Position numbers and translations under genes: made by a program. A stretch of 64,000 nt of DNA from Clostridium psychrophilum. GTDB taxonomy: Bacteria > Bacillota > Clostridia > Clostridiales > Clostridiaceae. Numbering within the stretch: the stretch's first letter is position 1; each line of letters starts with the position of its first letter. Below the pieces are notes generated by a model, which was not told the origin of the DNA, did no database searches, and saw only the letters and a program-made list of their open reading frames with translations. Positions 27,950 to 41,728 of the stretch are shown here, one piece after another. The stretch is taken from the NCBI RefSeq assembly GCF_018861705.1, contig NZ_JAHLEC010000004.1, positions 1 to 64,000 of the forward strand, written 5' to 3'.

Positions 27950-28573
27950 ATGGGAGAACCCGCAATAATTAGTAATAGCCCAGCATCAAAATTATTCTAT
28001 AGTTTTGGTAACAATTCTATAATTCTAGAAGATTATAAAATAAGTAATTTTAGCTATACTTATATCGGTACTGGCACCTTTGTAAAAGATAATTGTTGGC
28101 TTAACATTTGCTCATATGAGAATAATAATTCACCTAAAATTGTTATAGAAGATGGATGTCAAATAGGAAGTCGTTTTACATTTTCTATTGCTAATAAAGG
28201 TACTATTGAAAAAAATGTTATAATTGCACCTAATGTTTATATATCAGACTGTAGTCACAATTATGAAAGTATCGGCATTCCAATTATGCATCAAGGAATA
28301 ACTTCAATAACAAATGAAATAGTAATTGGAGAAGGTTCATGGATAGGTGTAAATGCCTCAATTGTTGGTGATGTCCATATTGGACGTGGCTCAGTAATTG
28401 CTGCGAACAGTTTTGTTACAAAAAACATTCCTGATTACAGCATTGTGGCTGGAAGTCCTGCTACAATAATTAAAATGTATGATACTATAACGAAGAAATG
28501 GATTAGAACTCGAAGTGATACTGACATAAAAAAAGTGTTAGAGGATAGAAAAAATAACCCGATAATAATATAA
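27950..28573 (+). CDS. hexapeptide-repeat acyltransferase
   Basis: A 207-residue left-handed beta-helix protein. The C-terminal half has ISDCSHNYESIGIPIMHQG (catalytic His region), then IVIGEGSWIGVNASIVGDVHIGRGSVIAANSFVTKNIPDYSIVAGSPA, the pattern of the CysE/LacA/WbbJ group. It would acetylate (or acylate) a hydroxyl or amino group of a sugar using an acyl-CoA. It follows the GT2-TPR gene by 44 bases behind GGGGGC and likely shares its transcript. The substrate is not visible. Confidence 0.85.
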   Translation: MGEPAIISNSPASKLFYSFGNNSIILEDYKISNFSYTYIGTGTFVKDNCWLNICSYENNNSPKIVIEDGCQIGSRFTFSIANKGTIEKNVIIAPNVYISDCSHNYESIGIPIMHQGITSITNEIVIGEGSWIGVNASIVGDVHIGRGSVIAANSFVTKNIPDYSIVAGSPATIIKMYDTITKKWIRTRSDTDIKKVLEDRKNNPIII

Positions 28574-28630
28574 TGCAATATATCAACTTATGTATACTAT
28601 TAATAAAAATATTGATTGTTCCATTATAAT

Positions 28631-28668
28631 AAAAAAAGCTTACCCTGTAATAATTACAGGTAAGCTTT
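28631..28668. terminator. terminator between convergent glycan genes
   Basis: AAAGCTTAC(C)CTGTAA pairs with TTACAGGTAAGCTTT with a single bulged C. Leftward it continues into TTTTTTATTAT, so it ends the rfbF-to-rfbH operon. Rightward it is followed by TTATCTCATTTT and may also end the acyltransferase transcript. Confidence 0.9.
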
Positions 28669-28671
28669 ATC

Positions 28672-29997
28672 TCATTTTATATTATTTGCAAAGAAGCTAT
28701 CTATGCTTTTTATCATATATTCTAATTTTTCCTTTGTTATTCCTGGATATACCCCTAAGAAAAATGTTCTATAAAGAACGCCATCTGTGTATTTTAAATT
28801 TCCTGGTACTCTGTATTTTATATCCTTGTACCCTGGTTGTTTTAGAATATTTCCAGCAAATAGCATTCTAGTTTCTATAAGTTTTGATTCAAGATAAGTA
28901 ACAAAATCTTTTTTACAAAACCTAGCAGTCTCTCTTATCGTAATTGGTATTGCAAACCAGGATGGATCAGCTTTAGGTAAAGATCTTGGCAATATAAACA
29001 CATTCTCATATCTTTTAAAGCATTCATATAACCTATTAAAATTATTTTTTCTTGCCTTCGTAAACTCCGGAAGCTTTTTTAGTTGTTCAGTTCCCATTGC
29101 ACATTGAATATCTAATGGTTTTAAGTTATAACCAATATTATTATAAACATATTTGTGATCATACCCATCTGGTAATCCATCAAACTTATAATCAAACCTA
29201 TGTCCGCAGGCACCTTTACCACTAACTTCACCAGTTTGACAAAAACACGCCCTCCCCCAATCTCTTATAGAAAGCGCTGCTTTATATAACTCATTAGAAT
29301 TTGTACATATTGCACCGCCCTCACCCATTGTAATATGATGAGCTGCATAAAAACTATTAGTTGAGAAATCTCCAAATGTCCCACAAAGTTTTCCATCATA
29401 ACTTGAATCTAATGCATCACAAGTATCCTCCACTACATATAAGTTATGCCTTTTAGCTATATCCATTATCTTATCCATCTCAGCAGGATTACCTAACGTA
29501 TGAGCAAAAATTATAGCCCTTGTTTTATCAGTTATAGCCTCTTCTATTTTACTAGCGTCAATATTATATGTGTCTTCTTCTATATCAACAAATACAGGTA
29601 TTAACCCATTTTGAATTATTGGATTTAGTGTGGTAGGAAAAGCCATTGCAGTAGTTATTACTTCATCACCAAACTTCATTGGATTTTTGATTGTCTTAGA
29701 ACAAAGTGCAGAAACTGCAATTAAATTAGCAGATGAACCTGAATTTGTTACTAAACAATACTTTACCCCAAGGTATCTTGAAAAGTTATCGCAAAACTCT
29801 ATTCCCTTAACCCCAAGTGTTAACCAGAAATCTAATACTGAATCTACAACCGCAACCATTTCATTCTCATCATATACACGCCCTGCATAATTTACCTTTG
29901 TCTTCCCTGGTATGAAATCTTTCTTTTGTTCTCGAATCTTATATAGTTCCTTTACTTTGGAAAGTATCTCATTCCTTATTATCTTTTCATCTTTGAT
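28672..29997 (-). CDS. rfbH: CDP-4-dehydro-6-deoxyglucose 3-dehydrase (E1), non-canonical start
   Basis: A 441-residue PMP- and [2Fe-2S]-dependent dehydrase (DegT fold). It shows the mark that separates E1 from aminotransferases: the PLP lysine is replaced by His in FYAAHHITMGEGG. Cys in EDTCDAL and in DWGRACFC are probable cluster ligands. With the start set at ATC 29997 the residue numbers become His220, Cys193, Cys253 and Cys255, which agree with the Yersinia E1 numbering as I recall it. The first ATG in frame is at 29859, but the 46 codons before it encode a typical E1 N terminus (DFIPGKTKV, GRVYDENEMV) and contain no ATG, GTG or TTG; AGGGGG precedes ATC by eight bases. It removes the C3 hydroxyl of CDP-4-keto-6-deoxyglucose. 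Confidence 0.85.
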   Translation of the reverse strand: MKDEKIIRNEILSKVKELYKIREQKKDFIPGKTKVNYAGRVYDENEMVAVVDSVLDFWLTLGVKGIEFCDNFSRYLGVKYCLVTNSGSSANLIAVSALCSKTIKNPMKFGDEVITTAMAFPTTLNPIIQNGLIPVFVDIEEDTYNIDASKIEEAITDKTRAIIFAHTLGNPAEMDKIMDIAKRHNLYVVEDTCDALDSSYDGKLCGTFGDFSTNSFYAAHHITMGEGGAICTNSNELYKAALSIRDWGRACFCQTGEVSGKGACGHRFDYKFDGLPDGYDHKYVYNNIGYNLKPLDIQCAMGTEQLKKLPEFTKARKNNFNRLYECFKRYENVFILPRSLPKADPSWFAIPITIRETARFCKKDFVTYLESKLIETRMLFAGNILKQPGYKDIKYRVPGNLKYTDGVLYRTFFLGVYPGITKEKLEYMIKSIDSFFANNIK

Positions 29998-30009
29998 ATT
30001 AATCGCCCC

Positions 30010-31773
30010 CTATTTGCACTTATACATATCAATTATCATATTTTCTTTAAGTTCCTTTCTATCTAAAAGAGGTTCTTGGTCTTCTATTGGTTTGCCTATA
30101 CCCAATTTGGGAATTACATAAGTTATATTTTTAAGTTCTACCTCTATAACATAGCTTTCATTATCATTTAACTTTTCTTTTAATTCATCCATACCACTTT
30201 CATTACTTATTTTAAATGATTTTATACCATAAGCCTCACTAATTTTTACAAAATTCGGGACAGAATATCCCTCTATAGTTCCATAATAATTTGATTCAAA
30301 ATACAGTTCTTGAAAATGTCTAATCATTCCTAATGCATTATTATTCATAATGATAATTTTTATAGGTATTTTTTCACAAACTATAGTTTGTAGCTCTTGA
30401 ATATTCATTTGAATACCCCCATCGCCAGTTATAGCAACTATTTTATAATTGGGTCTTGCATACCATGCTCCTATAGCTGCCGGGAGTCCAAAACCCATTG
30501 GTCCCATTCCACCCGCATTTAATAATCTTTGATTCTTTTTCAGTTTCAAAGATTGAGAAGCCCAAATTTGATTTTGACCTATATCTAAAGATATTATAGA
30601 ATTTGGATTTAGCATTTCACTTATTTTATTCATAAATTCATTAGGGTTTATAACATTTGTATCCTTATGAGTCTCATATGATGGATACCTTGCTTTGTAG
30701 TTGTTTATTTTATCTATCCAAGCTGTAAAATCAAATTTATAATTAAATTTTAATAAAGAATTATTCAATTCACTTATAAATAAATTCAGGTCACATATTA
30801 TGCTTAAAAATTCCTTTACCTTGATATTAAGTTCATTCTTATCTATATCTACATGAACTATTTTAGCCTCTCTTGCAAAACTATCAGCTATGGAACTTGT
30901 CTGTCTTGAGGTTAACCTAGAACCTAGAACTATTAACAAATCACAATTCGCAACCGCTAAATTAGAATACCTATTTCCATATGATCCCATATAACCAACG
31001 TAACATGCGTGGTTGTGATTTATACAATCTATTCCCATTAAGGTGCAAGCTACAGGGATGCCCGTTATCTCAATAAGTTTTTCAATGTTTTTACTTGCAT
31101 TTGCAAGTCTGATACCTCCACCTGCAAGTATCATAGGTCTTTCACTGTTTTTTATCAGCTCTATTAATTCATTAACATCTTTTAAGTAGACCTTATCATT
31201 TATTATTAGTCTATATTCCTCTGATTCATAAAAACTTATTAGTTCTTCTGGATCAATTTCTGCACGTTGTATATCCATTGGCAAATCTAATAAAACAGGT
31301 CCTGTTCTACCTGATCTTGATATATATAAAGCCTTCTCTAGATAAAATCTTATGTCTTTTGCATCAGTAACCATAACTGCGAACTTAGTTATAGGTTTTA
31401 TTATACTTACTATATCAGTTTCTTGAAATCCTTCTTGTCTTATATCATTTGACCTCTTATATTCATAGGTATTAACTTGACCAGTTATATACAAACAGGG
31501 AATAGAATCAAAAAATGCACTTCCTATTCCTGTTATTAAATTTGTGGCACCTGGACCACTAGTGGCTGTGCATACTCCTATATTTCCACTAACTCTCGCA
31601 TACCCCTCAGCCGCAAAGGCTGATGCTTGTTCATGATAATTAGATATATATTTAATCCCCTCTACTTTATATATCGAATCGACAAAATGAGTTATGGCTC
31701 CACCTTGATACCCAAAAACTGTTGTAACTCCATTATCCTTTAAAACCTCAACAATATAATCTGATAACTTCAT
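30010..31773 (-). CDS. yerE: YerE-like thiamine-diphosphate enzyme (acetolactate synthase family)
   Basis: A 587-residue ThDP enzyme with three domains: N-terminal pyrimidine-binding (1-170; the catalytic Glu lies in SNYHEQASAFAAEGYAR), a central domain (about 190-330) and a C-terminal diphosphate-binding domain with GDGGIQMNIQEL...NN (about 440-470). It looks like acetolactate synthase, but its place between CDP-dideoxysugar genes matches YerE, which transfers the two-carbon unit of pyruvate to C4 of CDP-4-keto-3,6-dideoxyglucose in yersiniose formation. ATG 31773 lies seven bases after TAGGTGG and is preferred to GTG 31785. No small regulatory acetolactate synthase subunit gene is nearby, which speaks against a valine/isoleucine role. 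Confidence 0.78.
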   Translation of the reverse strand: MKLSDYIVEVLKDNGVTTVFGYQGGAITHFVDSIYKVEGIKYISNYHEQASAFAAEGYARVSGNIGVCTATSGPGATNLITGIGSAFFDSIPCLYITGQVNTYEYKRSNDIRQEGFQETDIVSIIKPITKFAVMVTDAKDIRFYLEKALYISRSGRTGPVLLDLPMDIQRAEIDPEELISFYESEEYRLIINDKVYLKDVNELIELIKNSERPMILAGGGIRLANASKNIEKLIEITGIPVACTLMGIDCINHNHACYVGYMGSYGNRYSNLAVANCDLLIVLGSRLTSRQTSSIADSFAREAKIVHVDIDKNELNIKVKEFLSIICDLNLFISELNNSLLKFNYKFDFTAWIDKINNYKARYPSYETHKDTNVINPNEFMNKISEMLNPNSIISLDIGQNQIWASQSLKLKKNQRLLNAGGMGPMGFGLPAAIGAWYARPNYKIVAITGDGGIQMNIQELQTIVCEKIPIKIIIMNNNALGMIRHFQELYFESNYYGTIEGYSVPNFVKISEAYGIKSFKISNESGMDELKEKLNDNESYVIEVELKNITYVIPKLGIGKPIEDQEPLLDRKELKENMIIDMYKCK

Positions 31774-31785
31774 AGTATTTACCAC

Positions 31786-32724
31786 CTACCTATAAAATTG
31801 TAAATTATCTTTAAACCAATCTATTGTATTATTTAGTCCCACTTTTATTTCAACTTTAGGATCCCAGTTTAGTTTTTCATTAGCTTTTTTAATATCACTA
31901 ACCCACATTTGTGGTTCATATTGCCTATCCAAATTATTTTCCCAATGAATACTTACATGCTTACCAGTTAAATTGATTATATTACTTACAATTTCATCAG
32001 TTGTATATTGTATTCCACTTCCTATATTAAATATTTCTCCATAAGAATTTACTTGCTTGCTTGAGTCTATATATGCATCAACAACATCATCTATAAATAC
32101 GAAATCTCTCTTAGAATCTTTATTGGATAATTTAATTTCTTTTCCTAAAAGGCAAGCCATAATAACTGTAGGTATTAATCTAGTTTTAGCATCATAATAT
32201 CCGTATGGTGAGAATAGTCTTAATGTAACTAAAGGTATATTATTAGTTTTTGCATAAGTACTGCATAAAATAGTACCAGCTGCCTTACTTGCTCCATACA
32301 TATTATTAGGTGAAAGATTCATCCCCTCGCTCATTGGCTTAAACTTCTCACCATATTCAGAGGAGCTACTAGTATTAATAAACATTTCAATACCTTTCTT
32401 GGAAAATTCTCTAAATAAATTAAAGGTTCCAATAACATTTGTATTTATCACATCTTCTACTTTATTTTGATAATGATACCCACCATAAGTTGCTAGGTGA
32501 TAAATCTTATCTACACTTATCTCACTCGCTAATTTAGATATTTTTTCACTATTGAGTAAATTCAAATTATGAATTTCTATATCCTTTAATGTGCCGCCCA
32601 GTCTCCACAAATTAGTAGCATCTCTTGTTATAATATGAATTTTACAGTTTTCTTTAAGTAGCCTTCGAGTTAAACAAGATCCTACAAACCCGCTAGCGCC
32701 TGTAATCAATACTCTCTTTTCCAT
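31786..32724 (-). CDS. NAD(P)-dependent epimerase/reductase (extended SDR)
   Basis: A 312-residue extended SDR. The cofactor site is TGASGFVGS (8-16), the catalytic motif MYGASK (YxxxK), with SSSSEYG before it, and the C-terminal half has RDFVFIDDVVDAY. Its position between rfbG and the YerE-like gene suggests a step on the CDP-4-keto-3,6-dideoxy sugar: reduction of the new side-chain ketone (YerF role) or of the C4 ketone, or an epimerisation. The sequence alone does not decide. It ends one base pair group before the YerE-like gene (12 bases) and starts behind AGAGGT. Confidence 0.8.
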   Translation of the reverse strand: MEKRVLITGASGFVGSCLTRRLLKENCKIHIITRDATNLWRLGGTLKDIEIHNLNLLNSEKISKLASEISVDKIYHLATYGGYHYQNKVEDVINTNVIGTFNLFREFSKKGIEMFINTSSSSEYGEKFKPMSEGMNLSPNNMYGASKAAGTILCSTYAKTNNIPLVTLRLFSPYGYYDAKTRLIPTVIMACLLGKEIKLSNKDSKRDFVFIDDVVDAYIDSSKQVNSYGEIFNIGSGIQYTTDEIVSNIINLTGKHVSIHWENNLDRQYEPQMWVSDIKKANEKLNWDPKVEIKVGLNNTIDWFKDNLQFYR

Positions 32725-32737
32725 ATCAAATTACCTC

Positions 32738-33829
32738 TTAAATTGTTTTATTTACGTAACTTTTTATTTGACTAGCACATAGATCAAACACATCTTTATC
32801 ATTATAATTTTTATACCAATCTACAGTAAGCTTTATTGCTTCATCTACATTTAATTTTGGGAACCATTTTAAATAAGTTTTTGACTTAGTACAATCCAAT
32901 TTTAATATATTTGCTTCGTGAGGTTCATTTCCCATAAATACATCTTTGCATTTACCATGTCCCCACTCCTTTATTACTTTATCTACAATGTTCCCAACGG
33001 AAACTATAGAATCTGAGTTTGGTCCAAAATTCCAACCACTACAGTAACTAACACCATCTTCATACATCTTGGACGCAAGTAGTAAGTATCCACTTAAGGG
33101 CTCCAATACATGTTGCCAAGGTCTAATTGCCTTTGGATTTCTAATTTCAATATCCTTATTTTCTTTTAAAGCCCTTATACAATCAGGAATTATTCTATCC
33201 TTTGACCAGTCCCCACCGCCAATAACATTTCCTGCACGAACAGATGCTATAGCTTTGCCGTGAGTTCTATAATCTTTAGGATTTATAAATGAATTTCTAT
33301 ATGAATCTATAAGAATTTCGACGCATCCCTTACTAGAACTATAAGGATCATATCCACCCATTGGATCAACTTCTTTATATCCCCATATCTGCTCTATATT
33401 TTTATAGCACTTATCTGTAGTTACCATAATGGAAACTTTAACGGTCGCTGAATTTTTAATGCATTCAAGTACATTTAATGTGCCCATTACATTTGTCTCA
33501 TAAGTCTCTTTTGGAATCTTATATGATTCTTTTACTAATGCCTGAGCTGCTAAATGAAAAACGATTTCTGGCTTATACATATTAAAAATATCTAAAAGCT
33601 TGTTATAATCTCTAATATCCCCTCTAACATCTATGACCTTACATTTTAATCCGCTAACAACAAAATTATCATCCATCGTATAGGGATCAAGTGAATATCC
33701 TATAACTGTTGCTCCTAATGCATTAAGCCAAATTGAAAGCCATGAGCCTTTAAAACCTGTATGTCCAGTAATTAAAACTCTTTTATCCTTGTAAAAGTTA
33801 TTAAACAAATCTACTCCACTTCGCTCCAT
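32738..33829 (-). CDS. rfbG: CDP-glucose 4,6-dehydratase
   Basis: A 363-residue extended SDR typical of RfbG: KRVLITGHTGFKGSWLSIWL (about 17-36), HLAAQALVKESY, TTDKCYKN, the catalytic YSSSKGCVE and VRAGNVIGGGDWSKDRIIPD. It converts CDP-glucose to CDP-4-keto-6-deoxyglucose. ATG 33829 has GGGGGAGC before it and overlaps the end of rfbF by 19 bases; an ATG 21 bases further up and a TTG at 33808 are other possible starts. It is coupled to rfbF. Confidence 0.94.
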   Translation of the reverse strand: MERSGVDLFNNFYKDKRVLITGHTGFKGSWLSIWLNALGATVIGYSLDPYTMDDNFVVSGLKCKVIDVRGDIRDYNKLLDIFNMYKPEIVFHLAAQALVKESYKIPKETYETNVMGTLNVLECIKNSATVKVSIMVTTDKCYKNIEQIWGYKEVDPMGGYDPYSSSKGCVEILIDSYRNSFINPKDYRTHGKAIASVRAGNVIGGGDWSKDRIIPDCIRALKENKDIEIRNPKAIRPWQHVLEPLSGYLLLASKMYEDGVSYCSGWNFGPNSDSIVSVGNIVDKVIKEWGHGKCKDVFMGNEPHEANILKLDCTKSKTYLKWFPKLNVDEAIKLTVDWYKNYNDKDVFDLCASQIKSYVNKTI

Positions 33830-34581
33830 AAGTGCTCCCCCGTGTCCCATAGTTTATTTACCGTTTGAACATCTTTGATAGTATCTATAGCCACCCAAAA
33901 ACCATTATGCTCATAAACCGCAAGTTGTTTATCTTTTGCAAGATTTTTAATAGGCTCTTGTTCAAAAAAGCAATCTTTACTCGGTAAATATTTAAACACT
34001 TCTTTATTAAATACCATAAATCCACCATTAACCCGATCCTTTAAAATAGGTTTTTCTTTAAAAGCCTTAATGATTCCGTCTTCAACCTCCATAACCCCAA
34101 AGGATGAAATAGGATTTACCCCTGTAAGTGTTCCTATTCTACCTTTTTTTCTATGAAATTCTAAAAGCTTTAAAATATTTACGTTGCTTAATCCATCTCC
34201 ATAAGTAAACATAAATTCATCATCATCTATATATTTTTCTACTTGTTTTAATCTTCCACCAGTCAGTGTTTCATTACCTGTGTCAACAATAGTAATGTTC
34301 CATTTTTCCTCTTCCTTTGTATGATATTCTATTTCTCTATCACCACTTAAATGCAAAGTAAAATCATTATTTCTCCAGTACATGTCCATAAAATACTGCT
34401 TTATCATTTCTCCTTTGTACCCAACACATAAAATAAAATCATTAAATCCATAACTTGAATAACTTTTCATTATATGCCACAAAATTGGTTTACCGCCAAT
34501 CTCAACTAAAGGCTTAGGCCGGTATTCTGTTTCTTCGCGCATACGTGTTCCTTTACCACCACAAAGTATTACTACTTTCAT
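33811..34581 (-). CDS. rfbF: glucose-1-phosphate cytidylyltransferase
   Basis: A 256-residue nucleotidyltransferase. The activating loop GGKGTRMREETEYRPKPLVEIGGKPI (8-33) and the segment FTYGDGLSNVNI are characteristic of RfbF, which makes CDP-glucose from CTP and glucose-1-phosphate. Also seen: LSGDREIEYHT, GGFMVFNKEVF and FWVAIDTIKDV. It is first in the operon that runs to rfbH at 28.7 kb; the start follows GGTGGTG. RfbA at 34818 is transcribed away from it. Confidence 0.96.
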   Translation of the reverse strand: MKVVILCGGKGTRMREETEYRPKPLVEIGGKPILWHIMKSYSSYGFNDFILCVGYKGEMIKQYFMDMYWRNNDFTLHLSGDREIEYHTKEEEKWNITIVDTGNETLTGGRLKQVEKYIDDDEFMFTYGDGLSNVNILKLLEFHRKKGRIGTLTGVNPISSFGVMEVEDGIIKAFKEKPILKDRVNGGFMVFNKEVFKYLPSKDCFFEQEPIKNLAKDKQLAVYEHNGFWVAIDTIKDVQTVNKLWDTGEHLWSEVE

Positions 34582-34817
34582 TTAATTTCACCACCATAAT
34601 TAATTTAACAAATGCTCTTTCTATCTACACTATACTTTATGTGAATAACAAATAGAAAGTTCATAATAGTGAAGAAGTTTTTATACTATTTCAGCTTTTA
34701 TACTTATTAATATAAATAGTGTGCCCTAAGATAAAGCATTAACTAAAATAATGTGTTGCACTAATTTGTACTAACTATAATATATTAATAAATATAGACT
34801 TTTTCAGGAGGCAAAAT

Positions 34818-35714
34818 ATGAAAGGTATTATTTTAGCAGGCGGATCTGGATCGCGACTTTACCCAATAACGAAATCAATATCAAAACAAATATTACCTAT
34901 ATATGATAAACCCATGATATATTACCCATTATCAGTATTGATGCTCACAGGTATAAAAGATATATTAATTATTTCAACGCCCAGAGATATCACTTGTTTT
35001 AAAGAGTTACTTGGTGATGGTAGTTTTATTGGAATTAATTTACAATATGCTGTTCAACAAAATCCTAGAGGACTTGCGGATGCATTTATAATAGGAGAAC
35101 AATTTATAGGAAATGATAGGGTAGCTTTAATACTTGGAGATAATATATTTTATGGTTATAATTTTACGCAAAGGCTTAAAAGCGCTGCAAATAGAAAACA
35201 AGGAGCTACTATCTTTGGATACCATGTAAGTAATCCCAAAGATTTTGGAATAGTTGAGTTCGATGGAAATAATAATATAGTATCCATTGAAGAAAAACCT
35301 GAAGAACCCAAATCAAATTACGCTGTATGTGGTCTGTATTTTTATGATCATGATGTAATAGATATTGCTAAAAATGTTAAACCGTCAGCTAGAGGTGAAA
35401 TAGAAATCACATCTGTGAATAATGAATATCTAAAAAGGAGAAAACTAAAAGTAGAGTTACTCGGTCGAGGCATGGCATGGCTTGATACAGGAACATATAG
35501 TGGACTTTTAGATGCTGCTAATTTTGTAGAAGCAATACAAACAAGGCAAGGATTATATGTAGCTTGTATAGAGGAAATAGCTTATTTAAATGGCTTTATA
35601 GATAGAAATCAACTCTTGAAAATATCTAAGCCCTTAATGAAAACACAATATGGAAAATATTTAATGGCGATAGCAAATGAAAAAACAAAACTCATTCCTA
35701 ATATGTCACTATAG
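34818..35714 (+). CDS. rfbA: glucose-1-phosphate thymidylyltransferase
   Basis: A 298-residue RfbA/RmlA enzyme: [19 protein letters not shown] (6-24), [24 protein letters not shown] (about 109-118, metal Asp), VVEF/IVEFDGN, and [22 protein letters not shown]. It makes dTDP-glucose, the entry to the dTDP-3-amino sugar made by the FdtA/FdtB/acetyltransferase set. The dTDP-glucose 4,6-dehydratase (RfbB) that is needed next is not in this window. The start follows CAGGAGG. The gene is divergent from rfbF with 236 bases between. Confidence 0.96.
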   Translation: MKGIILAGGSGSRLYPITKSISKQILPIYDKPMIYYPLSVLMLTGIKDILIISTPRDITCFKELLGDGSFIGINLQYAVQQNPRGLADAFIIGEQFIGNDRVALILGDNIFYGYNFTQRLKSAANRKQGATIFGYHVSNPKDFGIVEFDGNNNIVSIEEKPEEPKSNYAVCGLYFYDHDVIDIAKNVKPSARGEIEITSVNNEYLKRRKLKVELLGRGMAWLDTGTYSGLLDAANFVEAIQTRQGLYVACIEEIAYLNGFIDRNQLLKISKPLMKTQYGKYLMAIANEKTKLIPNMSL

Positions 35715-35786
35715 AAATTAATTATACATGGAGTATCTTAAATGACACTCCCTTTCTATTTGTAATACAAATACTTTAATAAGAGA

Positions 35787-35811
35787 GGCCTTCAAAATGT
35801 TATCGAAGGCC
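35787..35811. terminator. hairpin between rfbA and the head-domain gene
   Basis: GGCCTTC (35787-35793) and GAAGGCC (35805-35811) form a 7-bp stem with an 11-base loop, in the spacer between two convergent genes. T runs on both sides are weak, so its use as a terminator is uncertain. A weaker GGAGT/ACTCC stem lies near 35733-35753. Confidence 0.5.
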
Positions 35812-35872
35812 CCTTAAAGTAGCTTATTCTATTACATAATTAATTGCAGCAAATTAATTGTACCAAATTAAT

Positions 35873-37084
35873 TCACCAACTCTCTGTGACACTAAATGAT
35901 GCGTTGACAGTATTAGTACCCGAACCTGCTATTCTAACTACTGCTAACGTGACTATGGCATTATCAGGAAGGGCAAAGTTTAATAGTTCAGCAGTAGCTA
36001 ACACTCTTGAATTTCCTCCTGTTCCTGAGATAATCCCTTGGAATATGACTTCTCCACCAGTAATTGTTGTAGAGGTTGTGTTTACTAAAAGAGCAGTTTC
36101 ACTATCAGGAATTATGGTAGTAGCCGTTGGATAATTAACAAATGTGCCATTAACTGTACCTCCTAGCAGTACTTGGTAGCCTAAATCAGCAGAAGTTGCT
36201 ATAAGGTTAATTTCTTCTAAATCAACTTCAACTGAGTTTGTTCTAGCTGAACCAGTTGGAAAAATCGTCTTTCTAGCAAATGATATAACAGGTGTCAAAG
36301 TAGTAGTTACATCACTAACGGTTCTTCGCTCCGAGGTTACTCTAAAGGTAGGTTCATATTTTCCTAAAATACTGTATTGTCTTCCTCCTACAAATAAATT
36401 AAAACTAGTACCTGTTCCAGCGTTGTTAATTTGTGCTCTTATGGGTTGATTTGGATCAGCAAAACTCGTTTGACCTATAGGTGAGAATCGATTAACCGTA
36501 ATAACTTCTTGTGCTAAAGTAGTTGGGTCAGGTATTACTACCCTAAATTCGATGACGCCATACCCATACCAAGTAAACACAATTTGATATATATTTCCTT
36601 TAGAAAGTGTAAGTGTCACTCCACTTGGTCCTGTTCCATCTAATTTATCCACATTCCAGGCGGACTGATTAATTACAGTATCAACTCCTGCCCTCCTTAT
36701 AGCAACAAAAATATTAGTGCTAGTTGCACCAAAAAAAACACCATTTTGATTATCAAATAACCCCCATCGAGCAATTTGATTTCCTGTTGGCAAAGTGGGT
36801 ATACGAACACCAACTCCTACTTCTCCTGCATAACCAGGCTCATATCTTCCTCTCATTGCACTTTCTAAAATCGCAGAATCTGCTCCACTTGCCGTCGTAT
36901 TAACACTATATTCTGTAGCCGTATTTGTAACTGTTCCAGCACCTGTTGTAATAATAACATCTCTTAAATCAGATACTCCATACACAGACGTTAATTCGAC
37001 AATTGGAAATTTTGTTGCAACTTTTAACTCATTAAATTGCGAGCTGACTGTTGGACCAACACTTGATATAATAATATCAGACAT
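35873..37084 (-). CDS. stand-alone head-domain protein (phage-structural-like jelly roll)
   Basis: A 403-residue protein without collagen repeats or signal peptide. It is homologous over its full length to the C-terminal about 410 residues of the collagen-like protein at 37158. The central part (about 80-250) has [64 protein letters not shown] and [16 protein letters not shown] plus a W-x-G-x-G segment is a pattern I know from phage and giant-virus structural proteins. The last 130 residues look like a second beta domain. The start follows AAAGGAGGA. Likely role (inference): a separate subunit or cap of the collagen-like fibre. Confidence 0.75.
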   Translation of the reverse strand: MSDIIISSVGPTVSSQFNELKVATKFPIVELTSVYGVSDLRDVIITTGAGTVTNTATEYSVNTTASGADSAILESAMRGRYEPGYAGEVGVGVRIPTLPTGNQIARWGLFDNQNGVFFGATSTNIFVAIRRAGVDTVINQSAWNVDKLDGTGPSGVTLTLSKGNIYQIVFTWYGYGVIEFRVVIPDPTTLAQEVITVNRFSPIGQTSFADPNQPIRAQINNAGTGTSFNLFVGGRQYSILGKYEPTFRVTSERRTVSDVTTTLTPVISFARKTIFPTGSARTNSVEVDLEEINLIATSADLGYQVLLGGTVNGTFVNYPTATTIIPDSETALLVNTTSTTITGGEVIFQGIISGTGGNSRVLATAELLNFALPDNAIVTLAVVRIAGSGTNTVNASFSVTESW

Positions 37085-37105
37085 TAAATTTCCTCCTTTT
37101 AAAAT

Positions 37106-37135
37106 AGGGAGAAATTAATATTTCTATTTCTCCCT
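37106..37135 (-). terminator. hairpin between the collagen-like gene and the head-domain gene
   Basis: AGGGAGAAAT (37106-37115) and ATTTCTCCCT (37126-37135) form a perfect 10-bp stem with a 10-base loop, followed leftward by ATTTTAAAAGG, which includes the next ribosome site. It may terminate partly, so that fibre and head are made in different amounts. Confidence 0.65.
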
Positions 37136-37157
37136 TTCTATCTTTATACTTATCTTT

Positions 37158-41708
<4,551 letters not shown>

Positions 41709-41728
41709 TTATAATGCCATTGCTTATT

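Noticed and set aside
28672..29997. Ordinary DegT sugar aminotransferase
   Set aside because: The lysine that binds PLP is replaced by His (AAHHITMGEGG) and cluster-type Cys are present, which marks the dehydrase E1.
30010..31773. Housekeeping acetolactate synthase (IlvB) for branched-chain amino acids
   Set aside because: There is no ilvN-like small subunit or other ilv gene nearby, and it lies inside a CDP-deoxysugar operon, which favours a YerE-like role. Not fully excluded.
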